Notes under the pieces: generated by a model
Seen by the model: the letters and a program-made list of their open reading frames with translations, nothing else
The model's database searches: none
What the model was told of the DNA's origin: nothing
NCBI GenBank assembly: GCA_945910005.1
Contig: OX246749.1
Span: forward strand, 20,046,197-20,110,196
Length of the DNA: 64,000 nt
From: Isoperla grammatica
Taxonomy: Eukaryota; Arthropoda; Insecta; Plecoptera; Perlodidae
Direction: 5' to 3'
Shown here: piece after piece, positions 47,796-60,210 of the stretch
Numbering within the stretch: the stretch's first letter is position 1
How the letters are laid out: the number at the start of each line of letters is the position of its first letter
Made by a program: the position numbers and the translations under genes

Positions 47796-48627
47796 CAGTG
47801 GAGCATCAATTATACGTTTTCCAGGGGATGACACTACAAAAACGTATAAGTACAAATAAAGTATAACTAAAATGACATTGTTTTTGTATTTATTGTAAGT
47901 GGGGATGGTAGCGTTCGGCAGTCGCGTCATTCTGCAGTACGAAATTCCGGGTCGTGCAATCTTGAGCGGCAGGGAGTAGGAGGGGGGGGGGGGGGGGGAG
48001 GCTCTCTAGGCGGTTAGGTCACGTAGGGGCAGGCGACCCCTTCACGCCTCATTGCTGATAGCCGTCAAGCCTAGGCGAAGGAGGAGAGTGGGTGAATTGG
48101 TCGAGGAGAAAGAAAAAAATAATAGAAGCATCCTTATAAAATTTAAAAAGCATGAATATGCCTGAATATGTATTAGATTATGTAACGTATGTATAACGAT
48201 TATGTATTGTTATGTACATCATTAAATTCACTTTAATTCGTTTCATTAACACAATAGACGAACACGCAGGTAATGTTACTTAGGCCTATGTTTTTCTTTG
48301 ACGTGTGAAGGAGTCCGTCACTTTCGGTTGCTTTGACTTCTTTTGATATACGAGGAATACTTTACAGTGCACAGCGTTTAAAAGGGCTTGTGTTTCCCCG
48401 TCCACGTCGTCTGAACCACTCAGAAACATCCGTAACTCTTCAAAGCTGTGGAGCGCGGAAGCGAGTGTGGGCGGTGGCCTGGGAGGTTCTGCTTCTTCGG
48501 ATTCCTCTTCGTCGCTAGATTCACAACAACGCAGCAGCTGAGCACACGAACCTTACCGTCGAACAGTACGATACACAGTGTGGAGAGCGCATACACACAG
48601 TCCGGCGGGGCGGGGTAGGAGGAGAAG

Positions 48628-48813
48628 CAACATTCCCCTCTCGCGCTTGAGGGCGGCTAGGCACTAGGCAGTCTGGCGGTCGCGCGGGGGGTGTGAGGGG
48701 GGGAAACCAGTTGGAAACAACAACATTCCCCTCTCGCGCTTGAGGGCGGCTAGGCACTAGGCAGTCTGGTGGTCGCGCGGGGGGTGTGAGGGGGGGAAAC
48801 CAGTTGGAAACAA
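48628..48813 (+). repeat. 93-bp direct tandem duplication, GC-rich
   Basis: CAACATTCCCCTCTCGCGCT begins at 48628 and 48721 and a third fragment at 48814. The two full units differ only at GGCGGTC/GGTGGTC. A G17 tract lies nearby at 47982-47998. Confidence 0.9.
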
Positions 48814-49424
48814 CAACATTCCATTATCTCGCGTCAGAGAAGGCCGGTTTTCCAACTAAATCGAGCTTGCAGGAAATTATGACGCGTTGATTTCACACGA
48901 TAGCGTATTATCAAAACTTTGATGTCTCGGGGGTATAATTTCTATCGCGTATAACTAAAAATAACGTATAACCAAATAACGTATAATTAAATTATTTTAA
49001 CATTGATTCTTATGGGAAATGGCCGGGACCATATGGAAATCACGTATAAATACGAAAAACGTATAAGTACAAAACGTATAATTAGAGCTGTGGAGTTATA
49101 GCATTAATTTTTTGGCTTTGTAGCATTAATTTTTCTAAAGATAGCATTTATAGCATTAATTATTTGGATTTGTAGCAATAATTCGAGTTATCGATTTTAC
49201 TACATTTCTCGAAGTTCGAGGAAGTTGGAAAGCGGGAATTCGATATAGATATGCAAATATATAGGTAAATAACTCGCAGGCCAACTGACATTATCCACAT
49301 TTTATTTCGTCAAAAAAAGTATGTAGGGAAAAAAGTATGTAAAAAAATGTCTGTGTTGCACAATTAAATTATTATTGCACAATTAAATTATGCCTAGGTC
49401 TACAGAATGTTTTAAGCACCACCA

Positions 49425-49571
49425 TTAATGCATGTAAAAACCTACTTTTACGTGTTGAAGGTCAACATTGAACATGTTTCGAGGGTGTCCTCCTTTATCG
49501 AAGTCCGGCGGTCCGTCAGCACTAGCACGTTTTTCACGTTTTTCAATAGTAACACTTTGGGCACGACCCAT
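49425..49571 (-). CDS. Small ORF / possible first exon behind a CpG-CCAAT-rich block
   Basis: On the minus strand, AAAAATGGG (good start context) opens 48 codons: M-G-R-A-Q-S-V-T-I-E-K-R-E-K-R-A-S followed by P-P-D-F-D-K-G-G-H-P-R-N, stop at 49425-49427. A donor-like AAA|GTAGGT near 49444 would end an exon after L-Q-H-V-K. The ~300 bp upstream (49580-49890) is CpG-rich with an inverted CCAAT (AGCCAATCAC), TCACGTG and TCATGTGACC E-box motifs, a plausible TATA-less promoter. I recognise no family. It overlaps a longer minus frame (49448-49849) that reads mostly through the promoter-like DNA and is less likely. Confidence 0.35.
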   Translation of the reverse strand: MGRAQSVTIEKREKRASADGPPDFDKGGHPRNMFNVDLQHVKVGFYMH

Positions 49572-50169
49572 TTTTGACACCCGTAATCCAAAACGCACAC
49601 ACGTAAGCGAGACCGAACTAGAGGCGAGGATCGAACTTCATGCAACTTGTTGTGTAACACGTGAAACGAGAATGCCAGTGTCTCCGAGTGGTGACGCGAT
49701 GCGATGGGCGCGCTTGTGATTGGCTGAGGGCCGGTCACATGATAGCGTGCGGGGGGTGGGGGGTGGGTTGCAAGTCGGTGCAGGGAAGGATCCAAGCCTC
49801 GAGACAACAACAAGCCCTTCGCATTCCACACCGCCTGGGCTCCAGCCAAGCGACCGACAATGACTCAGCGATGAGTGGAGACGCGATGTAGCAAATGGGC
49901 AAACGATAGTGCGGCTTTCGCAAAAATTGCGCTAATTTAGCAAATAATATTATTTATCGTGCCTATATCGCGTATATTAGCATTTATCGCTTTAAAGTGC
50001 CGATATCGCATTAATTCGCGAAAATTAAAATCGCATTTTTAATTTTTAAAACATCATGAAACATAAAGAAATGAAAAGAAAAGTAAAAAAAAAACGATTT
50101 TTATTTTTATTGCACATATCGCAATAACGATTTTAGAATGCCTCTACGTATAATTGATGCTCCACTGTA

Positions 50170-50902
50170 TATTCATGATTATACCGTGGATTATACTGTC
50201 TACGGGATGTTGTGAGCTGTGGAGGTGAATTGTAGGTTATGTTGACATCGCTTTCCCAGCTGTTGTTATTTACGTCAAGAAGACGATTAGGGCACAGTGC
50301 TTCGCGAGTGAAGGTTGAAAACTGTATGATAACGACAGGAAAATGAAACTAATATAAACGTGGTAGGGCCACAGTAAGATTAACCCGCATTCAACTGCAG
50401 TAATAAAAACGGGGTCTTACAGAATGCAACCAGGAAGAAGCCTCTTGCCCATTTGTGTCATCACGTGTGGTAGTTTACACCATTTTCCGATAAAAACTTG
50501 CTAGTCTACATTAAATGTCACAGGAGTAAGTTTAGTCTCCTCTATGTTTTCTTACGTACGCAATTAAAGCCAACCTCTCGGAAAAATCTTGCCCGACGTC
50601 TTCGCTCCTCACAGGAACACACCTTTCTTACTGTGCAACCTCATGTGTTTGGTTAAGTTTCCCCTCTGAGTGTTGATGTTGATTTAAAAACAACAATGAA
50701 AACAACGTCTTAAGGCTGTGCGGGCGGCCACCCCTCCGCGCGAGCTCAGGTAGTTTTCTTTCAGTCTGAGTCGGACAGTCGTTGAAGCAGGTACACGGCC
50801 GGTCTCCGCTCCGACGACCAATCTTACATTTTATTGTGTCTTTATGGCATTTCAAGGGTAGGCTAACGCCTTCGGCCTTCCTGTTCCCTATACCATGCTT
50901 TG
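50170..50902. other. Unique sequence between the pogo-like element and the 82-bp array
   Basis: No supported coding. The minus frame 50628-50948 overlaps the array edge and is not supported. Confidence 0.45.
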
Positions 50903-52250
50903 CCATGCGGCTGGTCCACATGTCCCAAGTGAATGTCATCTCATTCAAGGGACGTGGGTTCGATCAGTGACTAAGACGGGGTTGCCGTGCGGCTGGGCCA
51001 CATGTCCCAAGTGAATGTCATCTCATTCAAGACACGTGGGTTCGATCAGTGACTAAGACGGGTTTGCCGTGCGGCTGGGCCACATGTCCCAAGTGACTGT
51101 CATCTCATTCAAGGGACGTGGGTTCGATCAGTGACTAAGACGGGTTTGCCGTGCGGCTGAGGCACATGTCCCAAGTGAATGTCATCTCATTCAAGGGACG
51201 TGGGTTCGATCAGTGACTAAGACGGGTTTGCCGTGCGGCTGAGGCACATGTCCCAAGTGAATGTCATCTCATTCAAGACACGTGGGTTCGATCAGTGACT
51301 AAGACGGGTTTGCCGTGCGGCTGGGCCACATGTCCCAAGTGACTGTCATCTCATTCAAGGGACGTGGGTTCGATCAGTGACTAAGACGGGTTTGCCGTGC
51401 GGCTGAGGCACATGTCCCAAGTGAATGTCATCTCATTCAAGGGACGTGGGTTCGATCAGTGACTAAGACGGGTTTGCCGTGCGGCTGGGCCACATGTCCC
51501 AAGTGAATGTCATCTCATTCAAGGGACGTGGGTTCGATCAGTGACAAAGACGGGTTTGCCGTGCTGCTGGGGCACATGTCCCAAGTGAATGTAATCTCAT
51601 TCAAGGGACGTGGGTTCGATCAGTGACAAAGACGGGTTTGCCATGCGGCTGGGCCACATGTCCCAAGTGAATGTCATCAGATTCAAGGGACGTGGGTTCG
51701 ATCAGTGACTAAGACGGGTTTGCCGTGCGGCTGAGGCACATGTCCCAAGTGAATGTCATCTCATTCAAGGGACGTGGGTTCGATCAGTGACTAAGACGGG
51801 TTTGCCATGCGGCTGGGCCACATGTCCCAAGTGAATGTCATCAGATTCAAGGGACGTGGGTTCGATCAGTGACTAAGACGGGTTTGCCGTGCGGCTGAGG
51901 CACATGTCCAAAGTGAATGTCATCCCATTCAAGGGACGTGGGTTCGATCAGTGACTAAGACGGGTTTGCCGTGCGGCTGAGGCACATGTCCCAAGTGAAT
52001 GTCATCTCATTCAAGGGACGTGGGTTCGATCAGTGACTAAGACGGGTTTGCCGTGCGGCTGGGCCACATGTCCCAAGTGAATGTCATCTCATTCAAGGGA
52101 CGTGGGTTCGATCAGTGACTAAGACGGGTTTGCCGTGCGGCTGAGGCACATGTCCCAAGTGAATGTCATCTCATTCAAGGGACGTTGGTTCGATCAGTGA
52201 CTAAGACGGGTTTGCCGTGCTGCTGAGGCACATGTCCCAAGTGAATGTCA

Positions 52251-52448
52251 GTGCCGCGCGGGATGCATTTATTCCTGAATGCATAGTTCAGACTCAATCC
52301 TTACTCAACTCAGCCTCTCCTCAGCCTCGCACAACCACCAATCACGGAGCGGCATTGCCGTGTAGATGGCTCTGTGATTGGTGGCTAGGTGAGGCTGAGG
52401 AGAGGTTGAGTTGAGGAGGGCTTGAGTGTGAACTATGCATTCGGGCCT
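52251..52448. mobile_element. Hairpin MITE block type A, first copy
   Basis: Starts with the array-edge sequence GTGCCGCGCGGGATGC, then the hairpin GAATGCATAGTTCAGACTCA ... inverse ending GAACTATGCATTCGGGCCTA. Arms carry CTCAACTCAGCCTCTCCTCA and its inverse. The left terminal GGCCC is replaced by TTATTCCT. Confidence 0.85.
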
Positions 52449-53431
52449 AAGACGGGTTTGCCGTGCTGCTGAGGCACATGTCCCAAGTGAATGTCATCTC
52501 ATTCAAGGGACGTGGGTTGGATCAATGACTAAGACGGGTTTGCCGTGCTGCTGAGGCACATGTCCCAAGTGAATGTCATCTCATTCAACGGACGTGGGTT
52601 CGATCAATGACTAAAACGGGTTTGCCGTGCTGCTGAGGCACATGTCCCAAGTGAATGTCATCTCATTCAAGGGACGTGGGTTCGATCAGTGACTAAGACG
52701 GGTTTACCGTGCGACTGACGCACATGTCCCAAGTGAATGTCATCTCATTCAAGGGACGTGGGTTCGATCAATGACTAAGACGGGTTTGCCGTGCGACTGA
52801 CGCACATGTCCCAAGTGAATGTCATCTCATTCAAGGGACGTGGGTTCGATCAATGACTAAGACGGGTTTGCCGTGCGGCTGGGCCACATGTCCCAAGTGA
52901 ATGTCATCTCATTCAACGGACGTGGGTTCGATCAGTGACTAAGACGGGTTTGCCGTGCTGCTGGTCCACATGTCCCAAGTGAATGTCATCTCATTCAAGG
53001 TACGTGGGTTCGATCAATGACTAAGACGGGTTTGCCGTGCGGCTGGGCCACATGTCCCAAGTGAATGTCATCTCATTCAACGGACGTGGGTTCGATCAGT
53101 GACTAAGACGGGTTTGCCGTGCGGCTGAGGCACATGTCCCAAGTGAATGTCATCTCATTCAAGGGACGTGGGTTCGATCAATGACTAAGACGGGTTTGCC
53201 GTGCGGCTGGGCCACATGTCCCAAGTATATGTCATCTCATTCAACGGACGTGGGTTCGATCAGTGACTAAGACGGGGTTGCCGTGCTGCTGAGGCACATG
53301 TCCCAAGTGAATGTCATCTCATTCAAGGGACGTGGGTTCGATCAATGACTAAGACGGGTTTGCCGTGCGGCTGAGGCACATGTCCCAAGTGAATGTCATC
53401 CCATTCAAGGGACGTGGGTTCGATCAATGAC

Positions 53432-53613
53432 TTAGGCCCGAATGCATAGTTCAGACTCAATCCTTCCTCAACTCAGCCTCTCCTCAGCCTCGCCCAAACA
53501 CCAATCACGAAGCGGCATTGCTGTGTAGATGGCTCTGTGATTGGTGGCTAGGTGAGGCTGAGGAGAGGTTGAGTTGAGGAGGGCTTGAGTGTGAACTATG
53601 CATTCGGGCCTAA
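53432..53613. mobile_element. Hairpin MITE block type B, first copy
   Basis: Complete hairpin TTAGGCCCGAATGCATAG ... inverse CTATGCATTCGGGCCTAA, inserted within the TGACTAAGACG part of an array unit. TTA/TAA at the edges suits a Harbinger-type target. Confidence 0.85.
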
Positions 53614-56152
53614 CACGGGTTTGCCGTGCTGCTGAGGCACATGTCCCAAGTGAATGTCATCTCATTCAAGGGACGTGGGTTGGATCAGTGACTAAGACGG
53701 GTTTGCCGTGCGGCTGGGCCACATGTCCCAAGTATATATCATCTCATTCAAGGGACGTGGGTTCGATCAATGACTAAGACGGGTTTGCCGTGCGGCTGAG
53801 GCACATGTCCCAAGTGAATGTCATCTCATTCAAGGGGCGTGGGTTCGATCAATGCCTAAGACGGGGTTGCCGTGCTGCTGAGGCACATGTCCCAAGTGAA
53901 TGTCATCTCATTCAAGGGACGTGGGTTCGATCAATGACTAAGACGGGTTTGCCGTGCGGCTGAGGCACATGTCCCAAGTGAATGTCATCTCATTCAACGG
54001 ACGTGGGTTGGATCAGTGACTAAGACGGGTTTGCCGTGCGGCTGGGCCACATGTCCCAAGTGAATGTCATCTCATTCAAGGGACGTGGGTTGGATCAGTG
54101 ACTAAGACGGGTTTGCCGTGCGGCTGGGCCACATGTCCCAAGTATATGTCATCTCATTCAACGGACGTGGGTTGGATCAGTGACTAAGACGGGGTTGCCG
54201 TGCGGCTGGGCCACATGTCCCAAGTGAATGTCATCTCATTCAAGGGGCGTGGGTTCGATCAATGCCTAAGACGGGGTTGCCGTGCTGCTGAGGCACATGT
54301 CCCAAGTGAATGTCATCTCATTCAAGGGACGTGGGTTGGATCAGTGACTAAGACGGGTTTGCCGTGCTGCTGAGGCACATGTCCCAAGTGAATGTCATCT
54401 CATTCAAGGGACGTGGGTTGGATCAGTGACTAAGACGGGTTTGCCGTGCGGCTGGGCCACATGTCCCAAGTATATGTCATCTCATTCAAGGGACGTGGGT
54501 TCGATCAGTGACTAAGACGGGTTTGCCGTGCTGCTGAGGCACATGTCCCAAGTGAATGTCATCTCATTCAAGGGACGTGGGTTCGATCAATGACTAAGAC
54601 GGGTTTGCCGTGCTGCTGAGGCACATGTCCCAAGTGATTGTCATCTCATTCAAGGGACGTGGGTTCGATCAATGACTAAGACGGGTTTGCCGTGCGGCTG
54701 GGCCACATGTCCCAAGTATATGTCATCTCATTCAACGGACGTGGGTTGGATCAGTGACTAAGACGGGGTTGCCGTGCGGCTGGGCCACATGTCCCAAGTG
54801 AATGTCATCTCATTCAAGGGACGTGGATTCGATCAGTGACTAAGACGGGTATGCCGTGCGGCTGGGCCACATGTCCCAAGTGAATGTCATCTCATTCAAC
54901 GGACGTGGGTTCGATCAGTGACTAAGACGGGTTTGCCGTGCGGCTGGGCCACATGTCCCAAGTGAATGTCATCTCATTCAAGGGACGTGGATTCGATCAG
55001 TGACTAAGACGGGTATGCCGTGCGGCTGGGCCACATGTCCCAAGTGAATGTCATCTCATTCAAGGGACGTGGGTTCGATCAGTGACTAAGACGGGTTTGC
55101 CGTGCGGCTGGGCCACATGTCCCAAGTGAATGTCATCTCATTCAAGGGACGTGGGTTCGATCAGTGACTAAGACGGGTTTGCCGTGCGGCTGAGGCACAT
55201 GTCCCAAGTGAATGTCATCTCATTCAAGGGACGTGGGTTCGATCAGTGACTAAGACGGGTTTGCCGTGCGGCTGGGGCACATGTCCCAAGTGAATGTCAT
55301 CTCATTCAAGGGACGTGGGTTCGATCAGTGACTAAGACGGGTTTGCCGTGCTGCTGAGGCACATGTCCCAAGTGAATGTCATCTCATTCAATAGACGTGG
55401 GTTCGATCAATGACTAAGACGGGTTTGCCGTGCTGCTGGGGCACATGTCCCAAGTGAATGTCATCTCATTCAACGGACGTGGGTTCGATCAGTGACTAAG
55501 ACGGGTTTGCCGTGCGGCTGGGCCACATGTCCCAAGATAATGTCATCTCATTCAAGGGACGTGGGTTCGATCAATGACTAAGACGGGTTTGCCGTGCGGC
55601 TGGGCCACATGTTCCAAGTGAATGTCATCTCATTCAACGGACGTGGGTTCGATCAGTGACTAAGACGGGGTTGCCGTGCGGCTGGGCCACATGTCCCAAG
55701 TGAATGTCATCTCATTCAACGGACGTGGGTTCGATCAGTGACTAAGACGGGGTTGCCGTGCGGCTGGGCCACATGTTCCAAGTGAATGTCATCTCATTCA
55801 ACGGACGTGGGTTCGATCAGTGACTAAGACGGGGTTGCCGTGCGGCTGGGCCACATGTCCCAAGTGAATGTCATCTCATTCAAGGGACGTGGGTTCGATC
55901 AATGACTAAGACGGGTTTGCCGTGCGGCTGGGCCACATGTCCCAAGTATATGTCATCTCATTCAACGGACGTGGGTTCGATCAGTGACTAAGACGGGGTT
56001 GCCGTGCTGCTGAGGCACATGTCCCAAGTGAATGTCATCTCATTCAAGGGACGTGGGTTCGATCAATGACTAAGACGGGTTTGCCGTGCGGCTGAGGCAC
56101 ATGTCCCAAGTGAATGTCATCCCATTCAAGGGACGTGGGTTCGATCAATGAC

Positions 56153-56335
56153 TTAGGCCCGAATGCATAGTTCAGACTCAATCCTTCCTCAACTCAGCCT
56201 CTCCTCAGCCTCGCCCAAACACCAATCACGAAGCGGCATTGCCGTGTAGATGGCTCTTGTGATTGGTGGCTGGGTGAGGCTGAGGAGAGGTTGAGTTGAG
56301 GAGGGCTTGAGTGTGAACTATGCATTCGGGCCTAA
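56153..56335. mobile_element. Hairpin MITE block type B, second copy
   Basis: Near-identical to 53432-53613, and the preceding array units match too, so it was copied together with the array and not inserted independently. One extra T (GGCTCTTGTG) and CTGGGTG for CTAGGTG distinguish it. Confidence 0.85.
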
Positions 56336-57939
56336 GACGGGTTTGCCGTGCTGCTGAGGCACATGTCCCAAGTGAATGTCATCTCATTCAAGGGACGTGG
56401 GTTCGATCAATGACTAAGAGGGGTTTGCCGTGCGGCTGGTCCACATGTCCCAAGTGAATGTCATCTCATTCAAGGGACGTGGGTTCGATCAATGCCTAAG
56501 ACGGGGTTGCCGTGCTGCTGAGGCACATGTCCCAAGTGAATGTCATCTCATTCAAGGGACGTGGGTTCGATCAATGACTAAGACGGGTTTGCCGTGCGGC
56601 TGGGCCACATTTCCCAAGTATATGTCATCTCATTCAACGGACGTGGGTTCGATCAGTGACTAAGACGGGTATGCCGTGCGGCTGAGGCACATGTCCCAAG
56701 TGAATGTCATCTTATTCAAGGGACGTGGGTTCGATCAATGACTAAGACGGGTTTGCCGTGCGGCTGGGCCACATTTCCCAAGTATATGTCATCTCATTCA
56801 ACGGACGTGGGTTCGATCAGTGACTAAGACGGGGTTGCCGTGCTGCTGAGGCACATGTCCCAAGAAAATGTCATCTCATTCAAGGGACGTGGGTTCGATC
56901 AATGACTAAGATGGGGTTGCCGTGCGGCTGGGCCACATGTCCCAGTTGAATGTCATCTCATTCAAGGGACGTGGGTTCGATCAATGACTAAGATGGGGTT
57001 GCCGTGCGGCTGAGGCACATATCCCAAGTGAATGTCATCTCATTCAAGGGACGTGGGTTCGATCAATGACTAAGACGGGTTTGCCGTGCGGCTGGGCCAC
57101 ATGTCCCAAGTATATATCATCTCATTCAAGGGACGTGGATTCGATCAGTGACTAAGACGGGTTTGCCGTGCGGCTGGGCAACATGTCCCAAGTGAATGTC
57201 ATCTCATTCAAGGGACGTGGGTTCTATCAGTGACTAAGACGGGTTTGCCGTGCGACTGACGCACATGTCCCAAGTGAATGTCATCTCATTCAAGGGACGT
57301 GGGTTCGATCAATGCCTAAGACGGGTTTGCCGTGCGGCTGGGCCACATGTCCCAAGTGAATGTGCTCTCATTCAAGGGACGTGGGTTCGATCAGTGACTA
57401 AGACGGGTTTGCCGGTCTGCTGGGGCACATGTCCCAAGTGAATGTCATCTCATTCAAGGGACGTTGGTTCGATCAGTGACTAAGACGGGTTTGCCGTGCT
57501 GCTGAGGCACATGTCCCAAGTGAATGTGCTCTCATTCAAGGGACGTGGGTTCGATATGTGACTAAGACGGGTTTGCCGTGCGGCCGAGGCACATGTCCCA
57601 AGTGAATGTCATCTCATTCAAGGGACGTGGGTTCGATATGTGACTAAGTTGGGTTTGCCGTGCGGCTGGGCCACATGTCCCAAGTAAATGTCATCTCATT
57701 CAACGGACGTGGGTTCGATCAGTGACTAAGACGGGTTTGCCGTGCTGCTGAGGCACATGTCCCAAGTGAATGTCATCTCATTCAACGGACGTGGGTTCGA
57801 TCAGTGACTAAGACGGGTTTGCCGTGCTGCTGAGGCACATGTCCCAAGTGAATGTCATCTCATTCAAGGGACGTGGGTTCGATCAGTGACTAAGACGGGT
57901 TTGCCGTGCTGCTGAGGCACATGTCCCAAGTGAATGTCA

Positions 57940-58139
57940 GTGCCGCGCGGGATGCATTTATTCCTGAATGCATAGTTCAGACTCAATCTTTACTCAACTC
58001 AGCCTCTCCTCAGCCTCGCACAACCACCAATCACGGAGCGGCATTGCCGTGTAGATGGCTCTGTGATTGGTGGCTAGGTGAGGCTGATGAGAGGTTGAGT
58101 TGAGGAGGGCTTGAGTGTGAACTATGCATTCGGGCCTAA
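57940..58139. mobile_element. Hairpin MITE block type A, second copy
   Basis: Near-identical to 52251-52448, including the GTGCCGCGCGGGATGC leader; differs at AATCTTTAC/AATCCTTAC and GCTGATGAG/GCTGAGGAG. Confidence 0.85.
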
Positions 58140-59590
58140 GACGGGTTTGCCGTGCTGCTGAGGCACATGTCCCAAGTGAATGTCATCTCATTCAAGGGAC
58201 GTGGGTTCGATCAGTGACTAAGACGGGTTTGCCGTGCTGCTGAGGCACATGTCCCAAGTAAATGTCATCTCATTCAAGGGACGTGGGTTGGATCAGTGAC
58301 TAAGACGGGTTTGCCGTGCGGCTGGGCCACATGTCCCAAGTGAATGTCATCGCATTCAAGGGACGTGGGTTGGATCAGTGACTAAGACGGGTTTGCCGTG
58401 CGGCTGGTCCACATGTCCCAAGTGAATGTCATCTCTTTCAAGGGACGTGGGTTCGATCAATGCCTAAGACGGGTTTGCCGTGCTGCTGGGCCACATGTCC
58501 CAAGTGAATGTCATCTCATTCAAGGGACGTGGGTTCGATCAGTGACTAAGACGGGGTTGCCGTGCGGCTGGGCTACATGTCCCAAGTGAATGTCATCTCA
58601 TTCAAGGGACGTGGGTTCGATCAGTGACTAAGACGGGTTTGCCGTGCTGCTGAGGCACATGTCCCAAGTGAATGTCATCTCATTCAAGGGACGTGGGTTC
58701 GATCAGTGACTAAGACGGGTTTGCCGTGCTGCTGAGGCACATGTCCCAAGTGAATGTCATCTCATTCAAGGGACGTGGGTTCGATCAATGACTAAGACGG
58801 GTTTGCCGTGCTGCTGAGGCACATGTCCCAAGTGAATGTCATCTCTTTCAAGGGACGTGGGTTCGATCAGTGACTAAGACGGGTTTGCCATGCGGCTGGT
58901 CCACATGTCCCAAATGAATGTCATCTCATTTAAGGGACGTGGGTTCGATCAGTGACTAATACGGGTTTGCCGTGCGGCTGAGGCACATGTCCCAAGTGAA
59001 TGTCATCTCATTCAAGGGACGTGGGTTCGATCAGCGACTTAGACGGGTTGGCCGTGCGGCTGGGCCACATGTCCCAAGTGAATGTCATCTCATTCAAGGG
59101 ACGTGGGTTCGATCAGTGACTAAGACGGGTTTGCCGTGCGGCTGGGCCACATGTCCCAAGTGAATGTCATCTCATTCAAGGGACGTGGGTTCGATCAGTG
59201 ACTAAGACGGGTTGGCCGTGCGGCTGGGCCACATGTCCCAAGTGAATGTCATCTCATTCAAGGGACGTGGGTTCGATCAGCGACTTAGACGGGTTGGCCG
59301 TGCGGCTGGGCCACATGTCCCAAGTGAATGTCATCTCATTCAAGGGACGTGGGTTCGATCAGTGACTAAGACGGGTTTGCCGTGCGGCTGAGGCACATGT
59401 CCCAAGTGAATGTCATCTCATTCAAGGGACGTGGGTTCGATCAGCGACTTAGACGGGTTGGCCGTGCGGCTGGGCCACATGTCCCAAGTGAATGTCATCT
59501 CATTCAAGGGACGTGGGTTCGATCAGCGACTTAGACGGGTTGGCCGTGCGGCTGGGCCACATGTCCCAAGTGAATGTCAGTGCCGCGCGG

Positions 59591-60210
59591 GATGCAGATC
59601 AGGGACCCGCCGTTTATTCAACAAGCGATCGACGAATTGGCTGCAAATCGAGATGAAAACGCGAGCAAAACAGCAAAACATTGAAGCTTCTTCGCAATGT
59701 TATAATGTGTAGATTGTGCACAGATACACGCAATAGTTATATGTTGATTATAATATTCACCGTTATATGTATATGATTATATGCTCCTTGCAACGTCATC
59801 ATTATTAGGGATGTGCTAGGACTTAGCTAAATTGATAATCATTTTAAACAATGTTTATAATGAGATACATTACGGTCATATCGCAAGGATTGATACAATA
59901 TTGTATTTTTTGACTAAACAAGTCGACATCTATCTAATCTAAAACAATGGGGAGTGACTATTTTTGTATTCGCCATTATAATATGCAAGTGTAATAATTA
60001 TTGTAATGCCGATTTAGGATAGTTCAAGCGTTCGTAATTCTGATTCGGGATGAACTACTGCGGGTTCGATAACTGCCACATTTGATTACTGATAATCATT
60101 TCGATTAGCGAAATGGAAAAGCAACAAGCATGCTTCCTTTTATTAATCAACTAAACAATTTGCAGGTAAGGTAATAAAAAATGAACTGCAATCATTATTA
60201 TTTTCTTTAG
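59591..60210. other. Unique flank of the array, with a degraded SINE head
   Basis: From 59595 an ATG frame reads M-Q-I-R-D-P-P-F-I-Q-Q-A-I-D-E-L for 30 codons to a TGA near 59685; its other frames are also open, so coding is uncertain. At 60010-60090, TTCTGATTCGGGATG and GGGTTCGATAAC (B-box-like) resemble the SINE at 18791. Confidence 0.3.

Larger units (their letters stand above)
47796..50167. mobile_element. pogo/Tigger-like DNA element, TA target duplication
   Basis: The ends CAGTGGAGCATCAATTATAC and its inverse form a perfect 21-bp TIR, flanked by TA at 47794-47795 and 50168-50169, the standard Tc1/mariner arrangement. ACGTATAA-rich subterminal motifs recur at 47850-47870 and 48950-49085. 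A second end-like sequence at ~49060-49093 (CGTATAATTAGAGCTGTGGAG) suggests an internal or nested end. The TTCTTATGGGAAA near 49010 is reminiscent of Tigger-type termini. No transposase found. Confidence 0.65.
50903..59590 (+). repeat. Satellite array, 82-bp unit, ~97 copies plus four MITE blocks
   Basis: The unit is TTGCCGTGCGGCTGGGCCAC, ATGTCCCAAGTGAATGTCAT, CTCATTCAAGGGACGTGGGT, TCGATCAGTGACTAAGACGG. Main variants are GCGGCTGGGCC / GCTGCTGAGGC, AAGGGACG / AACGGACG, TCAGTGAC / TCAATGAC, GTGAATG / GTATATG and TGACTAAG / TGCCTAAG. Four ~180-200-bp non-unit blocks interrupt it. The right edge is the junction GTCAGTGCCGCGCGGGATGC at ~59577. Open frames of 60-100 codons within it are by-products. 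Confidence 0.97.

Noticed and set aside
49448..49849. 133-residue minus-strand ORF, considered as a methyltransferase-like C-terminus (L-D-Y-G-C)
   Set aside because: It reads mostly through CpG-rich promoter-like DNA, shows no further methyltransferase motifs, and conflicts with the better-started small ORF.
60030..60090. Possible tRNA gene (GGGTTCGATAAC)
   Set aside because: Only a B-box-like motif is present; no cloverleaf can be drawn. A degraded SINE head fits better.
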